64,000 bases of DNA from assembly GCA_905221605.1 (NCBI GenBank), contig CAJNDS010002652.1, positions 77,436-141,435 on the forward strand, read 5' to 3'. Each line of letters opens with the position of its first letter. The first letter of the stretch is position 1. The notes under the pieces are model-generated. The model was not told the DNA's origin, made no database searches, and saw only the letters and a program-made list of their open reading frames with translations. Position numbers and translations under genes: made by a program. Source of the stretch: Symbiodinium natans. Its lineage: Eukaryota > Sar > Dinophyceae > Suessiales > Symbiodiniaceae. Below are positions 43,393-56,008 of this stretch, piece by piece.

Positions 43393-45703
43393 AGGGCACA
43401 GTTTTTGCTCCAAAAAGTGACATCGCAAGCCCTGGTCCCTAAGATTTTGAGCTCATTTCTTGCCCCAAAGAGTAACATCGCAAGCCCTGGTCCCTAAGAT
43501 TTTGGGCTCATTTCTTGCCCCAAAGAGTAACATCGCAAGCCCTGGTCCCTATTATTTGGGGCCCAGTTTTTGCTCCAAAGAGTCAAATCGCAAGCCCTGG
43601 TCCCTAAGATTTTGGACTCAGTTTTTTGCTCCAAAGCAAGCCCTGGTCCTTAAGATTTTGGGCTCATTTCTTGCTCCGAAGAGTCAAATCGCAAGCCCTG
43701 GTCCCGAAGATTTCGGGTTCAATTTTTGCTCCACAGAGTCAAACCGCAAGCCCTGGTCCCTAAGATTTGGGGCACAGTTTTTGCTCCAAAGGGTCAAATC
43801 GCAAGCCCTGCTCCCTAAGATTTTGGGCTCATTTCTTGCCCAAAAGAGTGACATCGCAAGCCCTGGTCCCTAAGATCTTGGGCCCAGTTGCTCCAAAGAG
43901 TCAAATCGCAAGCCCTGGTCCCTAAGATTTTGGGCCCAGTTTTTGCTCCAAAGGGTCAAATCGCAAGCCCTGGTCCCTAAGATTTTGGGTTCAATCTTTG
44001 CTCCAAAGAGTAACATCGCAAGCCCTGGTCCCTAAGATTTGGGGCCCAGTTTTTGCTCCGAAGAGTCAAATCGCAAGCCCTGGTCCCTAAGATTTTGGGT
44101 TCAATTTTTGCTCCAAAGAGTGACATCGCAAGCTCTGGTCCCTAAGATTGGGGGCCCAGTTTTTGCTCCAAAGAGTGACATCGCAAGTCCTGGTCCCTAA
44201 GATTTTGGGTTCAATTTTTGCTCCAAAGAGTGACATCGCAAGCCCTGGTCCCTAAGATTTGGGGCCCAGTTTTTGCTCCAAAGAGTAACATCGCAAGCCC
44301 TGGTCCCTAAGATTTTGGGCTCATTTTTGCTCCAAAGAGTAACATCGCAAGCCCTGGTCCCTAAGATTTGGGGCCCAGTTTTTGCTCCAAAGAGTGACAT
44401 CGCAAGTCCTGGTCCCTAAGATTTTGGGTTCAATTTTTGCTCCAAAGAGTGACATCGCAAGCCCTGGTCCTTAAGATTTTGGGTTCGTTTTTTGCTCCAA
44501 AGAGTGACATCGCAAGCCCTGGTCCCTAAGATTTGGGGCCCAGTTTTTGCTCCAAAGAGTCAAATCGCAAGCCCTGGTCCCTAAGATTTTGGGTTCATTT
44601 TTTGCTCCAAAGAGTGACATCGCAAGCCCTGGTCCCTAAGATCTTGGGCCCAGTTTTTGCTCCAAAGAGTCAAATCGCAAGCCCTGGTCCCTAAGATTTT
44701 GGGTTCAATTTTTGCTCCAAAGAGTCAAATCGCAGGCCCTGGTCCCTAAGATTTTGCATTCATTGTTGCTCCAAAGAGTGACATCGCAAGCCCTGGTCCC
44801 TAAGATCTTGGGCCCAGTTTTTGCTCCGAAGAGTCAACATCGCAAGCCCTGGTCCCTAAGATTTTGGGTTCAATTTTTGCTCCAAAGAGTCAAATCGCAA
44901 GCCCTGGTCCCTAAGATTTGGGGCCCAGTTTTTGCTCCAAAGAGTCAAATCGCAAGCCCTGGTCCCTAAGATTTTGGGTTCATTTTTTGCTCCAAAGAGT
45001 GACATCGCAAGCCCTTGTCCCTAAGATTTTGGGCCCAGTTTTTGGTTCAAAGAGTCAAATCGCAAGCCCTGGTCCCTAAGATTTTGGGTTCAATTTTTGC
45101 TCCAAAGAGTCAAACCGCAAGCCCTGGTCCCTAAGATTTGGGGCCCAGTTTTTGCTCCAAAGAGTCAAATCGCAAACCCTGCTCCCTAAGATTTTGGGCC
45201 CAGTTTTTGCTCCAAAGAGTCAAATCGCAAGCCCTGGTCCCTAAGACTTTGGGTTCAATTTTGCTCCAAAGAGTGACATCGCAAGCCCTGGTCCCTAAGA
45301 TTTGGGGCCCAGTTTTTGCGCCAAAGAGTAAAATCGCAAGCCCTGGTCCCTTAGATTTTTGGGTCGATTTTTGCTCCAAAGAGTCAAATCGCAAGCCCTG
45401 GTCCCTAAGTTTTCGGGGTCGATTTGTGCTCCACAGAGTCAAATCGCAAGCCCTGGTCCCTAAGATTTCGGGGTCGATTTGTGCTCCACGGAGTCAAATT
45501 GCAAGCCCTGGTCCCTAAGATTTTGGGCCCAGTATTTGCTCCAAAAGGTGAAATCGCAAGCCCCGGTCTTTAAGATTTTGGGCTCATTTCTTGCTCCAAA
45601 GAGTAACATCGCAAGCCCTGGTCCCTAAGATTTTGGAATCGATTTTTGCTCCAAAGAGTCAGATCGCAAGCCCTGGTCCTAAAATGTTGGGCTCAATTTT
45701 TGC
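43393..45703. repeat. About 55-bp tandem satellite, about 42 units
   Basis: The core is TTTTTGCTCCAAAGAGT, (CAA or GAC)ATCGCAAGCC, CTGGTCCCTAAGATTT. Neighbouring units often alternate between TTGGGGCCCAG with CAAATCG and TTTTGGGTTCAAT with GACATCG, hinting at a 110-bp higher-order repeat. Open frames on both strands follow from a period that is not a multiple of three combined with few stops, and are not genes. Confidence 0.95.
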
Positions 45704-48335
45704 TTTTCCCTTCTCTTCTGCTTCCTTTTAACTGATAAAACACAAGAAAGGAACTCATATGATAAAGCAGTGGAAAGGTAAGCAGAGGGTGACTCCTTGC
45801 GCGTGAGCCTTTCCATAATACTCCATCATATTCATCCTCTCGGCCTATCTCTTCTGTTCCTTTCCTTACTCTTCTCCTTCTCATAGTTCTTCCTTTTTGT
45901 TTTTCTCATTTCGAAAAGAAAGAGGGAAGGGAGAAACAAGGGAGAGAGAATAGATAAAGAAGAGTGCCATCTTCTCTGCGCCTTGTTTTGTCTCTCCCTC
46001 TTCTCTATTCATCTGTCTTCTATTCTCTTCCTTGCTCTTCCCATTAAATATGCAATCCTTGGTATCTCTCCTCTCTCCTTCTCTCTTCCTCCAACAGATG
46101 TGCTTTTGGATCGTTTTCTGCATCTTCAAGCGAGAAAAAAGGACACAGACTGCGATTAAAAGGGACGCCCATGTTGGATTGGCAGCAAGCCCAGCTGATG
46201 CTCATGATTCTCTCTCTTTCCCTACACATGGGCGATGGAACGGGTGTCCTTTTCAATCGTTTTCTGCATCTTCAAGAGAAACAGGGACACCCCACAAGAA
46301 GGAAAAGCAACATAAGAGATAGGGAGGGAAATTGACCCTTTCCTCTCTTCTTATCTGCTATTTTTCTTATTCGCTTCAAAAAGCAACATAAGGGAAAGGG
46401 GATTTCCTGAAGAGGAGAGAGGGAACCTATCTGTGAAAAGCAAGAATGGTTTTTTCTAGTTCGAAAGGGAATAGGGAGAGACAAGGGAGAGATGATATGT
46501 ACAGCTTTGCGCCTTATTTTGTGATTCCGTCTCCTTGCTTCCTGTCTCTTCTATTCCTTGCAGCACGCTTCGGGAAACATAGCATCCTTGTTATCTTTCC
46601 TCTCTCACTTCCCTTTCCCTTCTCTTCTTCCGCTTCCTTTTAACTGATAAAACACAAGAAAGGAACTCATATGATAAAGCAGTGAAAAGGTAAGCAGAGG
46701 GTGACTCCTTGCGCGTGAGCCTTTCCATAATACTCCATCATATTCATCCTCTCGGCCTATCTCTTCTGTTCCTTTCCTTACTCTTCTCCTTCTCATAGTT
46801 CTTCCTTTTTGTTTTTCTCATTTCGAAAAGAAAGAGGGAAGGGAGAAACAAGGGAGAGAGAATAGATAAAGAAGAGCGCCATCTTCTCTATTCATCTGTC
46901 TTCTATTCTCTTCCTTGCTCTTCCCATTAAATATGCAATCCTTGGTATCTCTCCTCTCTCCTTCTCTCTTCCTCCAACAGATGTGCTTTTGGATCGTTTT
47001 CTGCATCTTCAAGCGAGAAAAAAGGACACAGAATGCGATTAAAAGGGACGCCCATGTTGGATTGGCAGCAAGCCCAGCTGATGCTCATGATTCTCTCTCT
47101 TTCCCTACATATGGGCGATGGAACGGGTGTCCTTTTCAATCGTTTTCTGCATCTTCAAGAGAAAAAGGGACACCCCACAAGAAGGAAAAGTAACATAAGA
47201 GATAGGGAGGGAAATTGAAGAACTCCTCATTGTACTTGGTCATTCCCTTTCCTCTCTTCTTATCTGCCCATTTTCTGTGCGCCTTGTTTTGTCTCCCCCT
47301 CTTCTCCCATCATCTCTCTTCTGGTCTTTTCTTTGCTCTTCCCATTAAAAATGCAACCCTTTTTATGTCTCCTCTCTCCTTCTCTCTCCCTCCTCTTCTC
47401 CTGTTCCCTTCTAAACGACAAAAACGCAAGAAAGGAAGAATAAGAGGGGAATGGAGGCCCTGTTCCTTTTCCTCTTTCAATGGATGGGGGAAGTGGGCGG
47501 AGTTGGCCCCTTGCCCGTACACCCTCCCCATGCTTCAGCAAACCCCTCCTCTCGCCCTATCGCCTCTGTTTTTTTCCTTGTGCCCAAACGGAAAACGAAA
47601 ACGGGTTCCTTTATATGTTCATTGTCCTTCCTTTTGTTTTTTTATTTCACAGGGAAAAGAACCAGAGAAGAGGAAGATAAGAACGAGAGGTGAGATGAAA
47701 ACGGCACCATCTTCTCTTTGCCTTATTTTTGCACCTCCCTCTCCTGTCTTAATTTCTCTTCCACTCTTTTTTTCCATTGCTCTTCCCATAATATTGCATT
47801 CCTTTTGATAACTCACAGGAAATTAAAATGGCCTCCTTGTTGTCTCTCCTCTCTCACTTCCCTTTCCCTTCTCTCCTTCTGTTTCCTTTTAATTTTAACT
47901 GATAAAACACAAGAAAGGAGCTTGTAAAATCAAGCAGTGGAAGGGTAAGCAGAAGGTGACTCCTTGTGCGTGGACCTTTGCCGTACTTCACCATACCCCT
48001 CTTTTCGGCCTATCTCTTCGGCTCTTTTCCTAACCCTTCTTCTTTTCATCTTTCTTTTTGTTTTTCTCATTTCGAAAAGACAGAGGGAACGGAGAGATAA
48101 GGGAGAGAGGATAGATAAAGAAGAGTACCATCTTCTTTGCGCCTTGTTTTATCTCTCTTCTATTCTTTTCTTGGCTCTTCCCATGAAAATCGTGTTCCTC
48201 TTATCTTTCCCTCCTTCTCTCCCTTCTCTTCTCCTCACGAGAGCCTTCGACTTTAGGATTGAGGAGAAAAAGAGAAGAGAAAAGAGGAACTACCTGGTTC
48301 TTGTTCCTGAGGCCTCCATAGTACGACTGACGTGA
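45704..48335. repeat. Pyrimidine/purine-rich segmental duplication, unit about 0.9 kb
   Basis: 45704-46335 and 46610-47218 are near-identical copies offset by about 911 bp; the second lacks about 28 bp (TGCCATCTTCTCTGCGCC...). More diverged partial copies lie at about 47226-47420 and 47865-48240. Each copy moves from a pyrimidine-rich to a purine-rich strand around TTTCGAAAAG. It is less GC-rich than the surroundings and has no telomere repeats. Many short frames occur, but none has a domain or matching counterpart that I recognise. Confidence 0.85.
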
Positions 48336-48791
48336 CAGCAGCGTACCGTCGTGGAAACGTGTATGGCTATAAGAAAACCCGAGTCCCAGCTTCCAAATAG
48401 ACCCTATTTAAGCCACCCACGGGGGGGCGGGGGGGTTTTAAGTGTTTCAGGTTTAAGGGTTTTGGGGGGGGTTCGGGGGCTTAGGGGCTTAAGGATTTAG
48501 CGCCTTAGCACACCTGGCCCTAAGCTCCCCCCCCAAGAAAACATACAATACACAATAATAATCAGAACAAGAAGAATATTAATAACAATGATATTGACAA
48601 TAACAATAACAATAATCATCATAGCAATAATCATCCAGCAAACAAAACCGAACCCTTAAACCAAACTACGAAGCCTAGGACGCGAAGCACAAAACAGAGC
48701 CCTGCACTTTAAACCCTGACCCGCAGCCCTAAACCCCAAACCTTAAACCTAAACCCCAAACCCCAAACCCCAAACCCTAAACCCTCAACAC

Positions 48792-48845
48792 CCACAACTC
48801 CGCCAGACCCCACAACTCCGCCAGACCCCTGGTCTCCCTGGCCAA
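48792..48845 (-). CDS. Putative exon with an 18-nt internal duplication
   Basis: Acceptor CGATCGCTGCAG, 18 codons LARETRGLAELWGLAELW, donor GTGTTGAGGG. The last 12 codons are two copies of GGTCTGGCGGAGTTGTGG, so the exon itself has grown by tandem duplication. Confidence 0.45.
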
Positions 48846-48906
48846 CTGCAGCGATCGAAGGCCGATGAAGGACCACGGGCACCTTGGGACGGCACGCAGC
48901 CCCTTG

Positions 48907-49165
48907 GGTTTAGGGTTTAGGGTTTAGGGTTTAGGGTTTAGGGTTTAGGGTTTAGGGTTTAGGGTTTAGGGTTTAGGGTTTAGGGTTTAGGGTTTAGGGT
49001 TTAGGGTTTAGGGTTTAGGGTTTAGGGTTTAGGGTTTAGGGTTTAGGGTTTAGGGTTTAGGGTTTAGGGTTTAGGGTTTAGGGTTTAGGGTTTAGGGTTT
49101 AGGGTTTAGGGTTTAGGGTTTAGCGTCTAGGGTTTAGGGTTAGGGCTTAGGGCTTAGGGCAAATT
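48907..49165. repeat. Interstitial telomere tract, TTTAGGG on +, about 250 bp
   Basis: About 32 uninterrupted units are followed by a few TTAGGGC variants. Confidence 0.95.
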
Positions 49166-49573
49166 TCGGGTTTTGGGTTTAGTGAGATCCAGGCATTGGG
49201 AGCTGAACCCCACAGAACTCCCGAAAGCCCCGACCCCTTTGCGACCAACTCCGGTTTCGGGTTTCGGGTTTAGGGCTTAGGGATTTGGGCTACTTAGGTA
49301 TGTAGGGATTTCATATGACATGAGGTATATGTAGGGCGGGGGGAGGGGGTTGGGGTGTAGGGTTTAGGGCTTCGGCAAAGGTGCATGAAATCCAACACCA
49401 CCTTGATCTCCACGCGTGGCATGGCGCAGAGGGGAGATAGGGGTTGGGACCCCAGTGTGTTGAAGCAAAGAGCTGGAAAGAAATAGAAATAAGCCCCCAA
49501 AACCCTGCACCCTGATCTCTGAACGCTAAACCCTAAACCCTAAACCCTAAACCCTAAACCCTAAACCCTAAAC

Positions 49574-49610
49574 TGCTTTGCAGGCCCGTGCAGGTCTGAG
49601 ATTCAACACG
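49574..49610 (-). CDS. Putative exon with its donor at a telomere repeat
   Basis: Acceptor CTCCCTCTTCTACAG is very good, RVESQTCTGLQS plus one base follows, and the next bases are GTTTAGGG. Confidence 0.5.
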
Positions 49611-50708
49611 CTGTAGAAGAGGGAGCTGCCCCCACGACTCTCCAGATGAGGGCTTACTACACATCAACCCCTAAACCCTAAACCCTAAACCCTAAACCCT
49701 AAACCCTAAACGGGTAACCCTTAAGCTCCTTACGCTCTGAAGTTAAACCATGAACTCTCCAAGCACTCTAGACCCTTTAAACCCTTCTCGTCTAAAAAGG
49801 ATATACAGGGGCAAGTAGTAAATGCGACCAAAGTCTAGGGCCTGAAAGATTGATTCGTACGAATGAGGCCTAAACTAAAACCCTCAGCTCTGTGAAACCC
49901 CTAACTCTCTTAAGTCTCTCAAGTTTCCAAACCCTAAACCCTGAACTCTTGAAGCCCTAAACCCCCCTAAACCCTCTGGACCCTAAACCCTAAACCCTAA
50001 ACCCTCAACTTTATGCGCTCGCAGCTGTGTGGGGCGAGGGGGGTCCATCCTGACTCGAGCCGCGCAGCAACGTGAGGTGCAAAGCTTTCGGTCTCAGAGG
50101 GGTCTAGGGTTTATATTGTTTGGGGTTGAGGGCTTAAGGCTTAAGGTTTAAGGTTTAAGGTTTAACGTTTATGGTTTAAGGTTTAAGGTTAAAGGTTCTA
50201 AGGTTGAAGGACTGTAGGGGTTGGAAGGTTTTGGACTTCGATGGTTTGGCGGGCTTCGGGTCTTGGGAGGAGCTTTTGGCTTTGAGGGTTGAGGGTTTAG
50301 GGCTTAGGGTTTAGGGCTTAGGGCTTAGGGCCTAGGGTTTAGGGCTCCGGGGCATGGGGTTTATCACAGGGTCCTTAATTCAGGGAGGGGGGGGTTGAGG
50401 GGGCATGTCACCCATCCCAAACACCCCCTAAGGCTCCCGAAGCTTCCCTAAGACCCCCCGAAACCCTAAACCCTAAACCCTAAGGTTTAGGGCCCAGACA
50501 AGATCGCCTGAACGCTCCAGAAGGACCCTTATCTCTTCCACGCGCCCCCCAAAGCCGCAAAGAAAACGAAGACGAAACAAAAAGTTGCACCCCAAACCCC
50601 GAACTCGAAACACTACACCCCGAACCCTAAACCCTAAACCTAAACCCTAAACCCTAAACCCTAAACCCTAAACCCTAAACCCTAAACCCTAAACCCTAAA
50701 CAGCGTAC

Positions 50709-50752
50709 CTGAATGACCTCGTGCTTCTCCTTAGCTTCAGTGCACAGGGCAG
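50709..50752 (-). CDS. Putative exon
   Basis: Acceptor GCATCCTGAG, then two bases and ALCTEAKEKHEVIQ, and donor CAG followed by GTACGCTG that runs into TTTAGGG. Confidence 0.5.
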
Positions 50753-51807
50753 CTCAGGATGCAGGGCTCAAATGGGAGGCCGTGAAGCCGGTAGCTTAAG
50801 GTTAGGGCTTGGTGTTTAGGGTTTAGGGTTTAGGGTTTAGGGTTCAGGGTTTCGGGTTTAGGGTTTAGGGTTTGGGGTTTGGGGGTTTAGGGGTTTAGGG
50901 GCTTAGGAGTTTAGGGTTGAGCACTAAACCCGAAACCTAAAGGACCTAACGGACCTAACGTGTTCAAGGACCGCCATCAACACCACGTCGCGCCACCGAT
51001 TCTGCATGAGCCGATTTGGGTTTAGAATGACCATTAGGAAAAACTCTTCGTCATTATAGTAGGCTTGCTTTGGAGTTCTCAGTAGGGAGTTCATACTTCG
51101 TGCACCCAGTCCCTAAACCCTAAACCCTAAACCCTACACCCTAAACCCTAAACCCTAAACCCTAATCCCGAGTGAGCGTACTTCCCAATACCCGCGGAGA
51201 ACTAGCGAAGTCCCAAACCCTGTGCCCTCCTTAACCCGTTGGCCCGAACACCTAATCCCTAAACCCTAAAACCCTAAACCCTAAACCCTAAAACCCTAAG
51301 CCCTAAGCCCTAAACCCTAAACCCTAAACCCTAAACCCTAAATGGGGCATGAGGCCCTTCGAGCCCCAATACCAACTCACGACGTATATCAATACACATG
51401 GAGAAGCACGGAACATACCCCTCATCCATGAAACAGCACTCCTACACAGGTTAAGGCTACTCTATGTAAGAGCAACCTTATGTGGAATACATGCTGTTTT
51501 GTAATTCTGCTCCAGATGAAGGTTTATAGTCTATCTAAATGAATCCTTCGAGACTCTGCGGAAAGACACTGGGTTGTTGTATTAACCTCTAAAGTTTCGA
51601 GAAGCAAGCTGCCCGCCCGCCGCAGCGCGCCGCCGTCGTCGCCGCGAGATGAGGCTGAGACGGAGACAGGTGAGAGAGCTGAGACACTTGAGGCCGTCTG
51701 AAACTCAGGTGCCCTGCGCACTCCGCGCCGAAGGCTAAGCAGGCCAAGATGGTGAGGCGCCCTGGGAGGCAATAAACCACCCCCTCTGTGGTGGTCCTGC
51801 GCACCCT

Positions 51808-52193
51808 GTGCGAAAGGGCCAAGATGGCCAAGGTGGCCCAGATGGCCAAGATGGTGAGGAGCCTGGAAGCAACAGGTGGAAGAGGGTGAACAGGACAAGA
51901 GGTGGAGAGGGCCATGCCAGCCGGAGGAAGGCACAAACCGAGCAGGGTTGTAGCAGCCCAGACACGCAAGACGACAGCCGGACCGACAGGGAGTACCTGG
52001 GAGGAGGGTGGAGAAGGCAACGCGGTGGGAAACACCACGACCACACCAACGACCACCACAACCAGAACCACAACCAGAATTACAACCACCACAACGAAGC
52101 TAAAGAAGCAGGAGAAGAATGAGAAGGCGACATCGGCAGAGAAGAAGGAAGAGGGGGACCCGCCCACCGGACACTTATTGACCCCTGGCCCAT
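51808..52193 (+). CDS. Hypothetical low-complexity coding region
   Basis: One + frame gives Gly-Gln-Asp/Gly-Pro-Asp repeats from a 12-bp DNA repeat (CAAGATGGC). A second, overlapping + frame (51902-52210) gives a Thr-rich linker (TTTTPTTTTTRTTTR) then a Lys/Glu-rich tail. The Thr tract resembles the linker in the protein at 59550-60062. No start, domain or splice evidence settles it, and the minus strand is open as well. Confidence 0.2.
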
Positions 52194-52779
52194 TCGGGTT
52201 TAGGGTTTAGGGTTTAGGGTTTAGGGTTTAGGGTTTAGGGTTTAGGGTTTAGGGTTTAGGGTTTAGGGTTTTGGGTTTTGGGTTTTGGGGTTTGGGGTTT
52301 GGGGTTTAGGGTTTAGGCACCATTCGGTGAAGCCAAGGGATTTAGGGGCCTCATGCCTTATAGTGGTCCTGTTTCGGAAATTTGGGATATTCCGGAAATT
52401 TCTTCCAACCAAATGCATATAAATATACACATCATATCTAACATTTCTATGGCAGGAACCTTACGCAAAACGCAATCTGTGTTTGTGTTTGGAAGACCCA
52501 ACGAACTCTATATCATCATAGCGCACCTTAAGCCGTAAACCCTTACCCCAAGATCTCGTCGAGCTCATATTGACACGACCGAAACCAGTTGCAGAATGGC
52601 TCAGACGCCCAGTCAAGTGCTTCTCTATCATCAGGAGAGCAGTTTAAGGTAGCCCTAAACTCGAAAACCCCCAACCCTGAAGCCTGAACCCTGAACCCTA
52701 AACCCTAAACCCTAAACCCTAAACCCTAAACCCTAAACCCTAAACCCTAAACCCTAAACCCTAAACCCCAAACCCTAAC

Positions 52780-52828
52780 CGGCCCAAGATTCCAGGCAGG
52801 ACCAGATGTCGGCCTGATGGGCCCGCGC
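52780..52828 (-). CDS. Putative exon
   Basis: Acceptor GTGGGCCGAG, ARAHQADIWSCLESWA plus one base, donor GTTAGGGTTTGGGG. Telomere tracts lie on both sides. Confidence 0.45.
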
Positions 52829-54235
52829 CTCGGCCCACAAGCCCTAAACCCTAAACCCTAAACCCTAAACCCTAAACCCTAAACCCTAAACCCTAAACCC
52901 TAAACCCTAAACCCGCAAGCCAGACCCGGAAGTGTTGCGGAGTTTTTAGGATCCTTAGGGTTTTTTGAAGGGTTTTTAGGGGTTTTAGGGTCTTTAGGGT
53001 TTTTGTTGGTGCTTTTTGGGGGGTTTTAGGGTTTTTGGGTCTTTAGAGTTTTTTGGGTTTTCTGGGGGGGTTAGGGTTTTCGGGCTTTCCAGAATGATAC
53101 CCCCAAGTATCCAAGATCTAAAGTAGTAATACTTGGGAGCACCCTTATTTCTCATGTTTCATAAAGCAATCCTAAACGCTGGACCCTTCCAACCCTCCTA
53201 GGGTTTGGGGAAGGGGAAGGGGAAGGGCCGAGCCTTCGCCCGCAGGGCTGCGATTGAAAGCTTCTGGAGCTCCTGGCAAAGGGTATTTGGGCTTGGGATC
53301 TGGGAGTTTAGAGGTTTAGAGGTTTTAGGGTTTAGGGTTTAGGGTTTAGGGTTTTTAGGGTTTTAGGGTTTAAGGTTTAGGGTTTCCTGGGCTTGGGATT
53401 TTGGGGTTTTGGGGGGTTTGGGGGGTTTGGGGGTTTTGGGTTTTGGCAGTTGTAGGACAACAGCCGGAAATCACCGACGGAGGCCTTCGCATGCTTTAGT
53501 AGACATGGGGGGGGCGGGGGTTTCCGCAATAGGGGACCCCCAATATAGAGTCCCGCCAATTGTACGAATCCCTTATAGCAAGGACCCCCTAAACCCTAAA
53601 CCCTTAACCCTAAACCCTAAACCCTAAACCCTAAACCCTGAACCCTAAACCCTAAACACTAAACCCTACTCGAAAAGGGCACCCCCTCAAATGCTCCCAT
53701 TTCCAGTACCCTTTTCAGCGGCTCAAAACCCCAGCCCCAAAATCCTGAGGGAACGAGCTCCTAAAGAAAAGGGTTTAAGGTTTGGGGTTTTGGGTTTAGG
53801 GTTTAGGGTTTAGGGTTTAGGGTTTAGGGTTTAGGGTTTAGGGTTTAGGGTTTAGGGTTTAGGGTTTAGGGTTTAGAGATTAGGGCTTAGGGCTTAGGGC
53901 TTAGGGCTTAAGGTGAACAAAAACTATCTGAACCCCGGGATCACTAAAGGACCCAGAACCTGCAATCCCAAACCTCAAACTACTAGGGTTTACCCTAAAC
54001 CCTAAACCCTGAACCCTAAACCCTAAACCCTAAACCCTAAACCCTTAGGGTTTGGCGCTTCAAGGCTCAAATCAATCAAGGATGGACATCTCCCAAATCC
54101 GTCCTGAGCCCTAACTACTAGTCGGGTTTAGGGTTTAGGGTTTAGGGTTTAAGGTTCAGGGTTTAGGGTTTAGGGTTTAGGGTTTAGGGTGTAGGGTGTA
54201 GGGTGTAGGGTGTAGGGTGTAGGGTAGGTCGGCAC

Positions 54236-54278
54236 TTAGAGCTCTCTCAAAAAGAGTCATCAACATGGCCCTCTTCAA
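54236..54278 (-). CDS. Putative exon
   Basis: Acceptor CACTTCCTGGAG, LKRAMLMTLFERAL plus one base, donor GTGCCGACC. It lies between two TTTAGGG tracts on +. Confidence 0.45.
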
Positions 54279-54574
54279 CTCCAGGAAGTGAAATGTAAAA
54301 TGCTCCAAGCGTCTAGGTGCGTGCGGTTTAGGGTTTAGGGTTTAGGGTTTAGGGTTTAGGGTTTAGGGTTTAGGGTTTAGGGTTCAGGGTTTAGGGTTTA
54401 GGGTTTAGGGTTTAGGGTTTAGGGTTTAGGGTTGAGGGTTTAGGGTGTTTAGGGTGTTTAGGGTTTAGGGTTTAGGGTTTAGGGTTTAGGGTTGTTCGGA
54501 TATTAGGGTTATTGGGGTTTGTTAGGGTCATATCATCCTAAGTATGATCGGGACTACCAAGCTAAACCCTGAAC

Positions 54575-54618
54575 CGCCTCGTACGAGTCTGTGCACGGCC
54601 GAATCGAGCATCTTCTTC
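54575..54618 (-). CDS. Putative exon with its donor at a telomere-variant repeat
   Basis: Acceptor CCAATCACCGGAG, EEDARFGRAQTRTR plus two bases, donor GTTCAGGG. Confidence 0.5.
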
Positions 54619-54834
54619 CTCCGGTGATTGGCCCCCTGAACCCTAAGACTTAAACCCTAAACCCTAAACCCGCAACCCTAAACCCTAAACCCGCAACCCT
54701 TAACCTTATAAACCCTAAACCCTAAACCCTAAACCCTGAACCCTAAACCCTAAACCCTAAAACCTAAACCCTAAACACTAAACCGCACGCATGCTGATTT
54801 GCCGGATTCAGGGCAATTCAGGGGCTAAGGGGGC

Positions 54835-54861
54835 TGAGGCATCCAGGGACGATTGTTGGCC
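54835..54861 (-). CDS. Possible micro-exon
   Basis: A very good acceptor (GCCTTTTTCTCCTAG) is followed by nine codons, ANNRPWMAS, and a GC donor (GCCCCC). Confidence 0.35.
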
Positions 54862-55246
54862 TAGGAGAAAAAGGCTGCGGTCCCTTAGCTGCCCCTAAGC
54901 CCTAAACCCTAAACCCTAAACCCTACACCCTAAACCCTAAACCCTAAACATGTTAAACCCTAACACCCTGAGTCCGAGTCCTGGCACTAAGCCCAAAATC
55001 CGACCCTTTGAACCTTAACAAGCCCGAAACCTTCAACCCTGAACCCTAAACCCTAAGCCCAAGATCCTACCATGTAAAGAGGGCCCCCCAAAGGGCCCGC
55101 AGCTGTAATCTTCGGGCTTTGAGAGTGGCCCACGCGGCGCAAGAGCAGTTGAGGGCTTAGGGATATAGAGCTTTCGGGCCTTGGGGCGTTCTTAGGTTGA
55201 TTGGGATAAACGAGTTCTGGGCTTGGGGGATCAGGGTTTCGGGCGT

Positions 55247-55273
55247 GGGGGGGGGGGGGGGGGGGGGGGGGGG
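55247..55273. repeat. Poly-G run, 27 bp
   Basis: The homopolymer may be of uncertain length in the assembly. Confidence 0.95.
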
Positions 55274-56008
55274 AGGTGTTGTAGGGTTTAGGGTGTTAGA
55301 CGTTTTGGGGTTTAGGGTTTAGGTTGCAGGATTTCAAGCCACGTGCCCTAAGTTTGCAAAATCCAGCTTATGGGTTTTGACACGGGGCTCCACCTAGAAG
55401 CCCGAACCCTAAACCCTAAACCCTAAACCCTAAACCCTGAACCCTAAACCCCAAACCCTTTTGGGTTTGCTGGGTTGCAAGGCAGGCGGCGCTTCTTTGG
55501 CGGCGACTTCGCTGTCGCTGCTCGCGCATCGTCTGGCCGCGCGGCGGGAGGGTTTTGGGCTTTCGGTGTTAGGTTTTGGACTTTGGGGTTGCCTAAGCCC
55601 CCAAAAACCCTAAACCCTAACCCTAAACCCTAAACCCTATAAACCCTAAACCCCAAACCCTAAACCCTAAACCCCTAAACCCTGGCGCATCCAGTGGTCT
55701 TCCGTGTCTTCCAGGGCCACGCTCAGGGTGTGTCATTCATGACTCGATCCCTTGTACAAGGGAAAACCAGGCATCCTAAACCCTTCCATCCTTCTGCCCC
55801 CCTTCCTCTCCACCCAGAAAAGGACCTCAGAACCCTAAACCCTGAACCCCAATCCCTAAACCCTAAACCCGAAACCCTAAACCCTAAAACTCCCTAAACC
55901 CTAAACCCCAAACCGCTCAAGCTCTAAACCCCAAACCTCCTGAACCTAAACCCTAAACCCTAAACCCTAAACCCTAAACCCTAAACCCTAGAAGCGGTTG
56001 CGCAAAGC

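Noticed and set aside
43460-45518. Several 60-137-codon frames on both strands in the 55-bp satellite
   Set aside because: They follow from a satellite with few stops; every unit encodes the same string in rotating frames.
41531-45703. A CRISPR-like repeat-spacer array
   Set aside because: Spacers are not unique (only two kinds in the palindrome array) and the other arrays have no spacers. The genome is eukaryotic.
45716-48335. Many 60-197-codon frames in the pyrimidine-rich duplication
   Set aside because: Copies do not share a conserved frame, composition follows the strand asymmetry, and no protein features recur.
51589-52167. A 192-codon minus frame with many valines and leucines
   Set aside because: The hydrophobic stretch is the complement of a Thr-rich/ACC repeat on +, and the rest has no recognisable features.
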